DNA of 64,000 nt, taken from Novosphingobium malaysiense. Lineage in GTDB: Bacteria; Pseudomonadota; Alphaproteobacteria; Sphingomonadales; Sphingomonadaceae. The translations under genes and the position numbers were made by a program. The notes under the pieces were generated by a model, which made no database searches, was not told where the DNA came from, and saw nothing but the letters and a program-made list of their open reading frames with translations. The number at the start of each line of letters is the position of its first letter. Within the stretch, counting starts at the first letter, position 1. Below, in pieces: positions 51,314 through 59,803 of the stretch. Location of the stretch: positions 268,501 through 332,500 of the forward strand of contig NZ_JTDI01000002.1 of the NCBI RefSeq assembly GCF_000802225.1, read 5' to 3'.

Positions 51314-52314
51314 ACTGCGGTCTTTCGTTTTGGCGTGTTTTTCTTCGTGCCGGCGGGCGCCGTGGCGCATTCGCGGCGCGCCGTCCAGATTTTCACGGTC
51401 AGCGGATTGCCGGGCAAGGCTACCGGCGTCTGCGGCACGAGCCCGGCATCGCTGAGCAGGGCGAGCATCTGTTCGTCGGTGAAGCCCAGGCGCGCGTGCG
51501 CGTGGCGCTCGCGCAGTTCCTCGCGCTCGTGCGCGGCCAGGTCGACGATGGCGATGCGGCCAGAGGGGCGAAGGACGCGGGCGGCCTCGGCCAGAACCGC
51601 TTCGGGCTCCTGCGCGAAGTGGAGGACCTGGTGGAACAGCACCGTGTCGAATGCCTCTTGCGCGAAGGGCAGGGCGCTGAAGTCGCCCTGTACCAGATCG
51701 ACCTTGCTGGCGGGCAGGACCTGCAGGCGGGCGCGGGCGATGCGCAGCATTTCCGGGCTCTTGTCGAGCGCGGTGACATGGCTCGCGCGCTCCGCAAGAA
51801 GCTCCGCCATGCGCCCGGTGCCGGTGCCGACATCGAGCAGCGTACCGAGGTTTCCGCCGTCGAGCGCCTCGACCAGCGCGGCCTCGACCGGCTCGTCGGC
51901 GCCGTGGAGCCGGCGAAGGGTATCCCACTCGGCCGCATGGCGCGCGAAGTAGGCCTGGGCGCTCGCCTCGCGGCCGGCGCGGATCGCGGCAAGGTGGCGG
52001 CGGTCCTCGGCGCAGCGGGCGGCGAACGCGCTGTCCTCCTGTTCCGCGAGGGCCAGCAGCCGGGCGGCGGCGGTCCCGAGCGAGGGCTTGCCGTGGTCGC
52101 TCACGGCGCTTCTCAGGAAGACCCAGCTGCCCTCCTTGCGCCGCTCGGCAAGGCCTGCGTCGCACAGGATGCGGATATGGCGCGAGACGCGTGGCTGGCT
52201 CTGGCCGAGCACTTGTGCAAGCTCGCCAACGGCAAGTTCCATGTGTGCCAGCAGGCGCATGATGCGCAGCCGCGTCGGCTCCGAGAGAGCCCGCAAGAGG
52301 GGGTCGATCCGCAT
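51310..52314 (-). CDS. sahR: SahR-type regulator: ArsR HTH fused to SAM-dependent methyltransferase fold
   Basis: A 334-residue two-domain protein. Residues 1-95 are an ArsR winged HTH (MRIDPLLRALSEPTRLRIM, recognition helix about SQPRVSRHIRIL). Residues about 140-310 have a class I methyltransferase fold with LLDVGTGTGRMAELL and VTALDKSPEML (acidic residue binding the ribose). In the published SahR family, this fold senses S-adenosylhomocysteine, which releases the repressor from the operators of methionine-cycle genes. Position at the head of a metF/metH operon fits exactly. A perfect palindrome lies 8 bases before its ATG. Effector specificity is inferred from the family. Confidence 0.92.
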   Translation of the reverse strand: MRIDPLLRALSEPTRLRIMRLLAHMELAVGELAQVLGQSQPRVSRHIRILCDAGLAERRKEGSWVFLRSAVSDHGKPSLGTAAARLLALAEQEDSAFAARCAEDRRHLAAIRAGREASAQAYFARHAAEWDTLRRLHGADEPVEAALVEALDGGNLGTLLDVGTGTGRMAELLAERASHVTALDKSPEMLRIARARLQVLPASKVDLVQGDFSALPFAQEAFDTVLFHQVLHFAQEPEAVLAEAARVLRPSGRIAIVDLAAHEREELRERHAHARLGFTDEQMLALLSDAGLVPQTPVALPGNPLTVKIWTARRECATAPAGTKKNTPKRKTAV

Positions 52315-52321
52315 GCGAGAT

Positions 52322-52343
52322 CATATAAAGATATCTTTATATG
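52322..52343. promoter_or_regulatory. Putative SahR operator and core promoter (22-bp perfect palindrome)
   Basis: CATATAAAGAT / ATCTTTATATG is a perfect inverted repeat whose proximal end is 7 bases from the sahR start codon. On the transcript strand a TTGCAC word (-35-like) is followed after 17 bases by TATATG (-10-like), the latter inside the palindrome, which places the start point at about the ATG. A stronger TATAAA also lies inside the palindrome. Repressor binding would block polymerase directly. No Shine-Dalgarno site precedes sahR, so the message may be leaderless. Confidence 0.7.
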
Positions 52344-52482
52344 TGTGCAACCCATAGGAAAACAGCGGCTTTCGGGGCCTCTACTTCCTATTTGCGTTGC
52401 ACCATTGTCTCGTCTAAAGAATGGCCCTGCAGGCTTGCCTGCAAGCGTTGGCCTGTGCGCCAAACAATGCAAGGGGATTCGC

Positions 52483-52653
52483 ATGAAGAAGATTGCTTTC
52501 GCCGCGTTCGCGTCGGCTGCTGCTCTGTCGCTCGCCGCCTGTGGTGGCGAACCCGCTCCGACGGAAACCGAGTCGGTCGAGACCGTTCCTGACGCGATGA
52601 TGACCGGTGACGCCACCGACATGCCGACCGAGGCAGCGTCCGAGGCGATGTAA
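52483..52653 (+). CDS. Small lipoprotein, 56 residues
   Basis: MKKIAFAAFASAAALSLAAC is a lipoprotein signal with lipobox SLAAC at 16-20. The mature part is about 36 residues, rich in Thr, Glu, Pro and Asp, and acidic. AAGGGG lies 7 bases before the ATG. It is divergent from sahR with 168 bases between. Similar tiny acidic lipoproteins are common in sphingomonads and have no known function. Downstream lies a set of stems ending in a terminator. Confidence 0.78.
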   Translation: MKKIAFAAFASAAALSLAACGGEPAPTETESVETVPDAMMTGDATDMPTEAASEAM

Positions 52654-52700
52654 TCCGGCCAGGGGGCCGACTAGCCACACCGGCACGTCGGCCCCCGCCG

Positions 52701-52786
52701 CTTCCCGTTACGTATTCGTTCACGCGATGTGTACGGGAAGTCCGTCTAACGGCGGACGAAAGCCCTCCTCTCCGGGAGGGTTTTTT
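52701..52786 (+). ncRNA. Candidate structured RNA or 3' UTR (three stems)
   Basis: Three consecutive stems: CTTCCCGT (52701-52708) with ACGGGAAG (52733-52740); GTCCG (52740-52744) with CGGAC (52753-52757); and the terminator stem at 52763-52780. The terminator loop contains CCTCCTC, a C-rich word that could pair with Shine-Dalgarno sequences, as in several alphaproteobacterial small RNAs. It could be an independent small RNA or the processed 3' UTR of the lipoprotein mRNA. Evidence is structural only. Confidence 0.35.
52763..52786 (+). terminator. Rho-independent terminator
   Basis: CCCTCC (52763-52768) pairs with GGAGGG (52775-52780), followed directly by six T's. It lies 110 bases after the lipoprotein stop and 72 bases before nadE. 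This is the clearest intrinsic terminator in the window and probably ends the lipoprotein transcript or the RNA that includes the preceding stems. Confidence 0.85.
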
Positions 52787-52857
52787 GTTTCCGGACGGCA
52801 TTTTGCGGCGGCGGATTTTTCGTTGCAACGGGTAGGGCCGCGGGGCATCACTTGACC

Positions 52858-54513
52858 ATGCCCGATACGCTGAAGATCGCCCTGGCCCAACTCAATCAAT
52901 CGGTGGGGGACATCGCCGGCAACGCCCGGGCCGTGCTGGAAGCGCGGCGCAAGGCGCAGGGCAGCGATCTCATCGTCTTTCCCGAACTGCATCTGGTGGG
53001 CTATCCGCCCGAGGACCTGATCCTCAAGCCCTCGTTGATCGAACGCGCCGCGGCCGAGTTGCAGACACTGGCCGAGGCGAGCGCGTCGGACGGACCGGCG
53101 ATGCTGGTCGGCTCTGCCTTCGTGCTCGACGGCGCGCTGCACAACGGCGTTGCCCTGCTCGACCAGGGCAAGATCGCCGCTGTCAGGCTCAAGCACGAGC
53201 TGCCCAATTACGGCACATTCGATGAGATGCGCCTGTTCCAGCCGGGGCCGCTGCCCGAACCGGTGATCGTACGCGGCACCATGATCGGCGTGCCGATCTG
53301 CGAGGATATCTGGCGGCCCGAGGTCTGCCGGCACCTCGCTGATTTCGGCAGCGAGATATTCATCTGCATCAATGGCAGTCCCTACGAGATCAACAAGGAC
53401 GCCTTGCGAATCGAGGGCGTGGCCAAGCGCCGCGCAGTCGATACCGGCTTGCCGCTGGCCTATCTCAACCGCGTCGGCGGACAGGACGAGCTGGTCTTCG
53501 ACGGGGCGAGTTTCGTCGTCAACGGCGACGGCGGTCTCGCCGTGCAGTTGCGCGATTGGGAGGAGCAGGTGGTCGAGACCGCCTGGACCAAGACCGCGCA
53601 GGGCTGGCGCTGCGATCGCGGCGCGCTGGAGACGCTCGCCACCCATCCCGAGGACATCTACTGCGCCATGGTGCTGAGCCTGCGCGACTATGTGAACCGC
53701 AATGGTTTTCCCGGCGTCGTGCTCGGCCTTTCCGGGGGTATCGATTCGGCGGCATGCGCGGCCATCGCCGTCGATGCACTGGGCGCGGACCGGGTCTGGG
53801 GGGTGATGATGCCCTCGCGCTTCACCAGCCAGGAAAGCCTCGACGATGCCGCCGCCTGCGCCAAGGCGCTGGGCATCCGCTATACGGTCATGCCGATCGG
53901 CAACGCGGTCGACGGTTTCGACGCCATGCTCGGCGCGGCGTTCGACGGCACCCACCGCGACCTTGCCGAGGAAAACCTGCAATCGCGCATTCGCGGTACC
54001 GCGCTGATGGCCCTGTCCAACAAGTTCGGGCCGATGCTGGTGACGACCGGCAACAAGAGCGAAATGAGCGTGGGCTATGCCACCATCTACGGCGACATGG
54101 CCGGCGGCTACAATCCGCTGAAGGACGCCTACAAGATGACCGTCTGCGCCGTGGCCCGCTGGCGCAATCAGCATGTCCCGCGCATCGCCTTGGGCCCGGC
54201 AGGCCCGGTCATCCCCGACAACATCCTGACCAAGGCGCCCAGCGCCGAACTGCGCGCAGACCAGCGCGATTGCGACAGCCTGCCGCCCTACGACGTGCTC
54301 GACCCGATCCTGATCGGGTTGGTGGAGCACGACAAGAGCGTGGAGCAGGTCGTTGCCGAAGGCTTCGAACGCGAAACCGTCCAGAGCGTGGAACGTCTGC
54401 TTCACCTGGCCGAGTACAAGCGCCGCCAGGCCCCTCCGGGCGTCAAGCTGACGGCGCGCAATTTCGGGCGCGATCGCCGCTATCCCATTACCCACGCGTT
54501 TCGCAGCGGGTAG
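52858..54513 (+). CDS. nadE: Glutamine-dependent NAD+ synthetase
   Basis: A 551-residue two-domain enzyme that amidates nicotinate adenine dinucleotide to NAD+. The N-terminal nitrilase-type glutaminase (about 1-260) has Glu in IVFPELHLVGYPPEDL, Lys in LKHELPNYGTF and Cys in VPICEDIW. The C-terminal synthetase (about 285-550) has the P-loop-like GLSGGIDSAACAAI and ends YPITHAF. The ATG at 52858 is preferred to a TTG two codons before. Ammonia is channelled between the domains, so no partner is required. It is a separate gene, 72 bases after the terminator. Confidence 0.97.
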   Translation: MPDTLKIALAQLNQSVGDIAGNARAVLEARRKAQGSDLIVFPELHLVGYPPEDLILKPSLIERAAAELQTLAEASASDGPAMLVGSAFVLDGALHNGVALLDQGKIAAVRLKHELPNYGTFDEMRLFQPGPLPEPVIVRGTMIGVPICEDIWRPEVCRHLADFGSEIFICINGSPYEINKDALRIEGVAKRRAVDTGLPLAYLNRVGGQDELVFDGASFVVNGDGGLAVQLRDWEEQVVETAWTKTAQGWRCDRGALETLATHPEDIYCAMVLSLRDYVNRNGFPGVVLGLSGGIDSAACAAIAVDALGADRVWGVMMPSRFTSQESLDDAAACAKALGIRYTVMPIGNAVDGFDAMLGAAFDGTHRDLAEENLQSRIRGTALMALSNKFGPMLVTTGNKSEMSVGYATIYGDMAGGYNPLKDAYKMTVCAVARWRNQHVPRIALGPAGPVIPDNILTKAPSAELRADQRDCDSLPPYDVLDPILIGLVEHDKSVEQVVAEGFERETVQSVERLLHLAEYKRRQAPPGVKLTARNFGRDRRYPITHAFRSG

Positions 54514-54651
54514 CCGCTGCCGGTCTTCGTCCGTCCGTGGGCTCCATGCCGCGGCCGTGGAACACCAACCCCTTAGCCGTGTTGAATAATCGAGTGACAT
54601 CTCGAAACGGGCGCTTGCCGCGTCCGGGCACACCGGTGAATGGGAGTAAGA

Positions 54652-56232
54652 GTGAAGACCGCAACACGCGCAGCCATCCTGACGCTTCTCATGGTCGGAG
54701 GCTGCGGCAACCAGTCGGACGGCGCCACGCCCGCCGACCAGCCGCTCCAGACCGTGTCGGCCGAGAGCCTGAAGGCGCAGGCATCGGCGAAAGGCACTCG
54801 CACGTTCTACGAAAACCGCGGCTGGAAGGCTGCCTGGTCGAAGAATTCGGCCGATGCCCTGAAGTCGGCGCTCTCGAGGCGGGCACAAAACGGGCTCGAC
54901 CATATCCGGTTTCTCGACGCGACGGCTTCCGATCCAGCCGCGCGCGACGTGGCTTTGACAAACGCGGCGCTGGCCTATGCGGAAGCCCTGGCCAACGGTG
55001 CGACCGATCCGCGCGAACTTTACGACATCTACACCATCCCCGTGGCCAAGGCGGATATCCTCTCCGGATTGCAGACCGCTCTCGACAAGGGGCAGGTCGA
55101 GCAATGGCTCGCCAGCCTGCCGCCGCAGGACAGCGCGTACAAGGCGCTGTCGGATGCCTATCTCAAGCTCCACGATGCAGCATCGGGCGAAAGCTGGCCC
55201 AGCATTCCCGAGGGCGACCTGATCCACGAGGGAGAGCGCGATCCGCGGGTTCCGGCCATCGCCACTGCGCTGGAAAAGGCCGGATACCTTCAGCCTTCGA
55301 TGGCGCAGGATAGCGATTCCGGCAGCGCCGGGCAGGTGCCGCAGGCCGGTTCGGCCAGCCGCAACGGCGACGACAACACGCTCTACACTTCCCGCATGAA
55401 GCAGGCTGTCGAACAGATGCAGGAGGAACGCGGACTGGCGCAGGACGGCGTGGTCGGACCGGAGACGCTCGCCGAACTCAACCGCGGGCCTCAGGCGCGC
55501 GAAAAGGCATTGGCCGTGGCGCTGGAACGGCGCCGATGGCTGGTGCGCAATCCGCCCCCCGTGCGCATCGACGTCAACACCGCGGCCGCGCAACTCAGCT
55601 ACATTCGCGACGGTTCGGTCGTCGATACGCGCAAGGTCATCGTCGGCCGGCCCGACTGGGAAACGCCGCAGCTTTCCGCGCCGATGTTCCGGCTGGTCGC
55701 CAATCCCACGTGGACGGTGCCGCGCTCGATCGAGAAGGAGGAGCTTTCCGGCCTCGGTCCAGGCGCCCTGAGACGGCGCAACATGGTGCGCCGCAACGGC
55801 TGGATCGTGCAGTTGCCGGGGCCCGACAACGCGCTCGGCCTGGTGAAATTCGACCTGAGGGACAAATACGCGATCTACCTGCACGACACTGGCGCCCGCT
55901 CGCTTTTCAACCGCAGCCTGCGCCAGCTCAGCCACGGTTGCGTGCGCGTCGACAATGCGCTCGACTTCGCGTCCCGGATCGCCGGCGACCAGGGGATCAC
56001 GGACAAGTGGCAGAACGCGAGGGCTCGCGGCAGCGAGACCTTCGTGGCTCTCCCGCAGAACATCACCGTTCGCCTGCTCTATCATCCTACCTTTGTCGAC
56101 AGTGCCGGCAATGTGGTATGGAAGCAGGACGTCTATGGATGGAATCGCGCCATAGCCAAGCAATTGGGCTTCGATTCCAGCGGGTCGCACCGCAGCATCG
56201 ATGTGCCGTCGCTGGACGACTTGGGCCCTTGA
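54652..56232 (+). CDS. L,D-transpeptidase lipoprotein (YcbB/LdtD-like)
   Basis: A 526-residue protein read from GTG, which has GGGAG five bases upstream; an ATG at 54640 lacks a ribosome site. The N-terminus VKTATRAAILTLLMVGGC ends in a lipobox-like LMVGGC, so it is probably a lipoprotein. A scaffold domain (about 55-230), a peptidoglycan-binding-like helical bundle (about 240-280: RMKQAVEQMQEERGL) and a YkuD catalytic domain follow, with IYLHDTGARSLF and LSHGCVRVDNA (catalytic Cys near 430). It probably forms 3-3 cross-links. It is followed by a second such gene, 181 bases away. Confidence 0.93.
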   Translation: MKTATRAAILTLLMVGGCGNQSDGATPADQPLQTVSAESLKAQASAKGTRTFYENRGWKAAWSKNSADALKSALSRRAQNGLDHIRFLDATASDPAARDVALTNAALAYAEALANGATDPRELYDIYTIPVAKADILSGLQTALDKGQVEQWLASLPPQDSAYKALSDAYLKLHDAASGESWPSIPEGDLIHEGERDPRVPAIATALEKAGYLQPSMAQDSDSGSAGQVPQAGSASRNGDDNTLYTSRMKQAVEQMQEERGLAQDGVVGPETLAELNRGPQAREKALAVALERRRWLVRNPPPVRIDVNTAAAQLSYIRDGSVVDTRKVIVGRPDWETPQLSAPMFRLVANPTWTVPRSIEKEELSGLGPGALRRRNMVRRNGWIVQLPGPDNALGLVKFDLRDKYAIYLHDTGARSLFNRSLRQLSHGCVRVDNALDFASRIAGDQGITDKWQNARARGSETFVALPQNITVRLLYHPTFVDSAGNVVWKQDVYGWNRAIAKQLGFDSSGSHRSIDVPSLDDLGP

Positions 56233-56413
56233 CGTCCCGCAGCGCGATTCGCTGCAAACGGTTTCCCGGTCCTCGGCGTGAATGCGACGGGCCGTGTTCG
56301 ACACAAGCCGAGTTATGGAACCATCCCGCCCTGAAAGCTCAAGTTAGCTTGAAGTTTCCGCCTTTGTTCCCTATTTTCACAAGCAGTTGGAACAAACGGG
56401 ATTCGGGTACAGC

Positions 56414-57079
56414 ATGGAATTCAGTCGTCGCGTTTTCGTCGGCGGCGCGATCACGACGCTTGCGGGTGCAACTGCGACGGCGGTGATCGCGGCACCGGGC
56501 AGGAAAGTCGTGCCGGTGGCAAAGGCCGCCGTGCCGAAGGCACCTGCAACACCAAAGTCCGCGGACATGCCGCCTCTGTTGAAAGAGGCGCTGGCCGCAC
56601 TCGACAAGCACGATCGTCGCGTCGGCAACCGCGATCGCATTGGCCTGGTCGATTTCACCGAGCATTCGAGCAAGAAGCGTTTCCAACTGGTCGATGTCGC
56701 CAGCGGGCGGATTCTCGACTCCTATCTGGTCGCCCATGGCCGCGGATCGGACCCTGGGCACACCGGCTGGGTGAAACGCCTCTCGAACCGGCCCGGTTCA
56801 AACGCCTCCTCGGCGGGCAGCTTCGTGATCGCCAATCGCTATTACGGCAAGCATGGCGCCTCGCGCCGGCTGATCGGGCTCGATCCGGAAAACAACCTCG
56901 CGCTCGAACGCGCGATCGTCATTCATGGCGCCTCCTACGTCGACAGCAGCCTGATCCGCTCGCAAGGGCAGATCGGCCGCAGTCTCGGCTGCTTCTCGGT
57001 CGAGCAGAGCGAGATTGCAGGGGTGCTCGACAAGCTCGGCGAAGGCAGCCTGCTCTACGCTTCGGAAGCACGGGCCTGA
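56414..57079 (+). CDS. Murein L,D-transpeptidase catalytic-domain protein (YkuD_2-like), Tat-type signal
   Basis: A 221-residue protein. MEFSRRVFVGGAITTLAGAT has an SRRVFVGG twin-arginine motif, so it may be exported by Tat. The C-terminal domain has FTEHSSKKRFQLVDVASG, a GHT loop, IVIHGASYV and RSLGCFSVEQ, in which the His and Cys correspond to the L,D-transpeptidase catalytic pair; the motif is R-S-x-G-C rather than S-H-G-C, typical of the YkuD_2 branch. It lies downstream of the larger transpeptidase in the same direction. Confidence 0.88.
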   Translation: MEFSRRVFVGGAITTLAGATATAVIAAPGRKVVPVAKAAVPKAPATPKSADMPPLLKEALAALDKHDRRVGNRDRIGLVDFTEHSSKKRFQLVDVASGRILDSYLVAHGRGSDPGHTGWVKRLSNRPGSNASSAGSFVIANRYYGKHGASRRLIGLDPENNLALERAIVIHGASYVDSSLIRSQGQIGRSLGCFSVEQSEIAGVLDKLGEGSLLYASEARA

Positions 57080-57167
57080 CCCTGAGGGCGGGGCGGATCG
57101 TGCCCAGGGCCATCCGCCTGCAACCGCCATTTGACGCGGTGCGCCGCGCGCCGTAATCGCGCGCTCC

Positions 57168-58499
57168 ATGGTCACCACGCGCTTCGCACCCTCGCCCACC
57201 GGGCACCTGCATGTCGGCAATATCCGCACGGCGCTGCACAACTGGCTCCTCGCCAAGCAGGCCGGCGGGCGCTTCCTGCTGCGCATCGACGACACCGACG
57301 CCGCGCGCAGCCGCGAGGAATACGTCGAGGCGATCCGCGCCGACCTTGCCTGGCTGGGCCTCGATCCCGAAGGCGAGGAACGCCAGTCGGCTCGTTTCGA
57401 CAGCTACGAGGCCGAATTCGAGCGGCTGAAGGCCGACGGGCGCGTCTATCCTTGCTGGGAAACGCCGCAGGAACTGGAACTCAAGCGCAAGGTGCTGCTC
57501 GGGCGGGGATTGCCGCCGATCTACGACCGCAGCGCACTCGATCTGTCCGAAGACGACAAGGCCGCCAAACTGGCGGCAGGAGAGCAGCCCCACTGGCGCT
57601 TCCTGCTCGATCGCGAAGAACAGATCGTATGGGAAGACGGTATTCGCGGCCCCCAGCATTTCGATCCGGCGATGATGTCGGACCCCGTCATCCGCCGCGC
57701 CGACGGGTCGTGGCTCTACATGCTGCCATCGGTCATCGACGACATCGCCATGGGCGTCACCGACATCCTGCGTGGCGAGGACCACGTCTCCAACACCGCC
57801 GCGCAAGTGCAGATGTTCACGGCGCTCGGCGCGTCGGTTCCGCGTTTCGCGCACGAGGCGCTGCTGGTCGGCACCGAGGGCAAGCTGTCAAAGCGGCTCG
57901 GCTCGCTTGGCGCGGCGCATTTCCGCGAGGCCGGGATCGAGCCCGAGGCGCTGGTCGCGCTGCTGGGCCGGCTGGGCACGTCGGATCCGGTCGATCCGGC
58001 CTTGCGGCTGGACGATCTCGCCGCCGCCTTCGACCTCTCCCGCTTCGGCCGCGCACCTGCGCGGTTCGACGAGGCGGAACTGGAGCGGGTCAATGCGGCG
58101 GTGGTTCACGGCCTGCCCTACGAGGCGGTGGCGGATCGCCTGCCCGAAGGCATGGACGCCGCGGCCTGGGAAACGGTGCGGCCCAACCTTTCGCACGTGC
58201 ATCAGGCGGCCGACTGGTGGCGTGTCGTGACAGGGCCCATCGAGGCCCCGGACTTTTCGGAAGAGGACCGCGCCTATCTTGCGCAGGCCGCAGACACGCT
58301 GGCTGCGCAGGAATGGAGCGCGGACATATGGAAGACGCTGACCGGCGCGCTCAAGAGTGCAACCGGGCGCAAGGGCAAGGGGCTGTTCCTACCGCTGCGG
58401 CAGGCGCTCACCGGCATGGACCACGGCCCCGACATGGGCGCGCTGCTTCCCCTGATCGGTCGTGACGCCGCGCTTCAACGGCTGCGCGCGGCCCGGTAG
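57168..58499 (+). CDS. gltX: Glutamyl-tRNA synthetase
   Basis: A 443-residue class Ic synthetase that charges tRNA-Glu (and often tRNA-Gln, with later amidation). The HIGH-type motif is FAPSPTGHLHVGNIRTALHN with HVGN in place of HIGH; the KMSKS-type motif is GTEGKLSKRLG (about 238-249). The catalytic core runs to about 270 and a helical anticodon domain fills the rest. At 443 residues it is shorter than the about 480-residue GltX1 type, so it may be the second GltX form found in some alphaproteobacteria. Its start is the first ATG. Confidence 0.95.
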   Translation: MVTTRFAPSPTGHLHVGNIRTALHNWLLAKQAGGRFLLRIDDTDAARSREEYVEAIRADLAWLGLDPEGEERQSARFDSYEAEFERLKADGRVYPCWETPQELELKRKVLLGRGLPPIYDRSALDLSEDDKAAKLAAGEQPHWRFLLDREEQIVWEDGIRGPQHFDPAMMSDPVIRRADGSWLYMLPSVIDDIAMGVTDILRGEDHVSNTAAQVQMFTALGASVPRFAHEALLVGTEGKLSKRLGSLGAAHFREAGIEPEALVALLGRLGTSDPVDPALRLDDLAAAFDLSRFGRAPARFDEAELERVNAAVVHGLPYEAVADRLPEGMDAAAWETVRPNLSHVHQAADWWRVVTGPIEAPDFSEEDRAYLAQAADTLAAQEWSADIWKTLTGALKSATGRKGKGLFLPLRQALTGMDHGPDMGALLPLIGRDAALQRLRAAR

Positions 58500-58603
58500 G
58501 TCCGTCGTCCGGGCGAAGGCTGTGGCCGCTTGATCCCAATCAACGACTGTTCCCGCCAATCGCCTAGCCTCACGCTCACCAAGGGTTTCAGGGGAGCGTA
58601 GTC

Positions 58604-58804
58604 ATGCGCTTTGTGATTGTTGTGCTGGCCATTCACGCCATTGCGATGACGGTGCTGATGGGCGTCGGCGTCACGGCGGTGCTGGCGGCCGGCCTGCCCG
58701 GTTCCAAACCGATCCTGATTGCTGCCGCGACCGGTTTCGTGCTTGCCGTGCCGGTGACCTGGATCGTCACACGTTTGATTTTGGCGAAAGCTGCCAGGAG
58801 CTAG
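58604..58804 (+). CDS. Small membrane protein, 66 residues
   Basis: MRFVIVVLAIHAIAMTVLMG forms one long hydrophobic segment (about 4-30) and a second follows (about 36-60), ending in the basic RLILAKAARS. It has GGGGAG seven bases before the ATG. No family or enzymatic motif was recognised. It is separated by 104 bases from gltX and converges with the hydroxybutyrate dehydrogenase gene. Confidence 0.65.
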   Translation: MRFVIVVLAIHAIAMTVLMGVGVTAVLAAGLPGSKPILIAAATGFVLAVPVTWIVTRLILAKAARS

Positions 58805-58893
58805 ACGCCAAAAGCTGAACGAAGGCGTCCTTCGCCGAATGCGCGCCGCGCGCGGGATGCTATGGGGGCTTCCGGCGCGCGGCGCGTTGATAC

Positions 58894-59676
58894 TCACTCC
58901 ATGAACCAGCCGTGGCTGGCGACCAGCGACTGGCCGGTCAGCGCATTGGTCTGGAAGGCCGCGAAGAACAGCGCGACTTCGGCAATGTCCTCCACCGTGG
59001 TGAACTCCGCATCGACGGTCTGGCCGAGCATGACCTTGGCGATGACTTCCTCTTCGGGAATGCCCAGTTCCCTGGACTGTTCTGGGATCTGCTTGTCCAC
59101 CAGCGGCGTGCGCACGAAGCCGGGGCAGATCACGTTGGTGCGCACGCCCCTGGGGCCGGCTTCCTTGGCGATCACGCGGTTGAGGCCGAGCAGGCCGTGC
59201 TTGGCGGTGACATAGGCGCTCTTGAGCTTGCTCGCTTCCTTCGAGTGGACCGAGCCCATGAAGATTATCGAGCCCGAACCCTGCGCGTACATGTGCGGGA
59301 TCACCGCCTTCGACGTAAGAAAAGCACCGTCGAGGTGGATCGCGAGCATCTTCTTCCAGTCGGCGAACGCGAAATCCTCGATCGGATTGACGATCTGGAT
59401 GCCGGCGTTGGAGACCAGCACGTCCACCGTGCCCCAGGCATCGACGACCGACTGCACGCCGGCATTCACCTGCTCCTCGCTGGTGACGTCCATGGCCACC
59501 GCCATCGCTTCGGTGCCGAACCTGGCGGCTATGCCGTCGGCAGCGGCCTGGGCGGCTTCCATCTTGATGTCGGCGATCGCCACCTTGCCGCCTTCGGCCG
59601 CATACTTGTGGGCGATGGCATTGCCAATTCCGCTGGCCGCGCCGGTAACGATGCAGACCTTGTCCTTGAGCTTCAT
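58894..59676 (-). CDS. 3-Hydroxybutyrate dehydrogenase (SDR family)
   Basis: A 260-residue NAD-dependent dehydrogenase. The cofactor motif is [15 protein letters not shown], with VSNAGIQ, the active-site Ser in FMGSVHSK and Tyr-Lys in AYVTAKHG. The specific [20 protein letters not shown] segment and the C-terminal [13 protein letters not shown] match 3-hydroxybutyrate dehydrogenases, which link poly-hydroxybutyrate or ketone-body use to acetoacetate. The start ATG lies 127 bases after glnD on the same strand, so both may be cotranscribed. Confidence 0.92.
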   Translation of the reverse strand: MKLKDKVCIVTGAASGIGNAIAHKYAAEGGKVAIADIKMEAAQAAADGIAARFGTEAMAVAMDVTSEEQVNAGVQSVVDAWGTVDVLVSNAGIQIVNPIEDFAFADWKKMLAIHLDGAFLTSKAVIPHMYAQGSGSIIFMGSVHSKEASKLKSAYVTAKHGLLGLNRVIAKEAGPRGVRTNVICPGFVRTPLVDKQIPEQSRELGIPEEEVIAKVMLGQTVDAEFTTVEDIAEVALFFAAFQTNALTGQSLVASHGWFME

Positions 59677-59803
59677 GCTTTCTCTCCGTTGGGTGCGGGC
59701 GAAGCCAATCGGTCGCCGGCCAGGTCGAAGGTAACGATCTCGTCAGGGGCGAGCGACCGGCTCGTCCATTCCGGGTGATCGAGTGGAGTGGTACCGGTCC
59801 GTG

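Noticed and set aside
52720..56304. 1194-codon minus-strand open frame opposite nadE and an L,D-transpeptidase
   Set aside because: Antisense shadow of two well-supported genes, without recognisable domains or a start signal.
59673..59803. Short minus-strand frame between glnD and the dehydrogenase gene that ends in an ATGA overlap
   Set aside because: The overlap looks like coupling, but there is no in-frame start codon after the glnD stop and the peptide has no recognised features.
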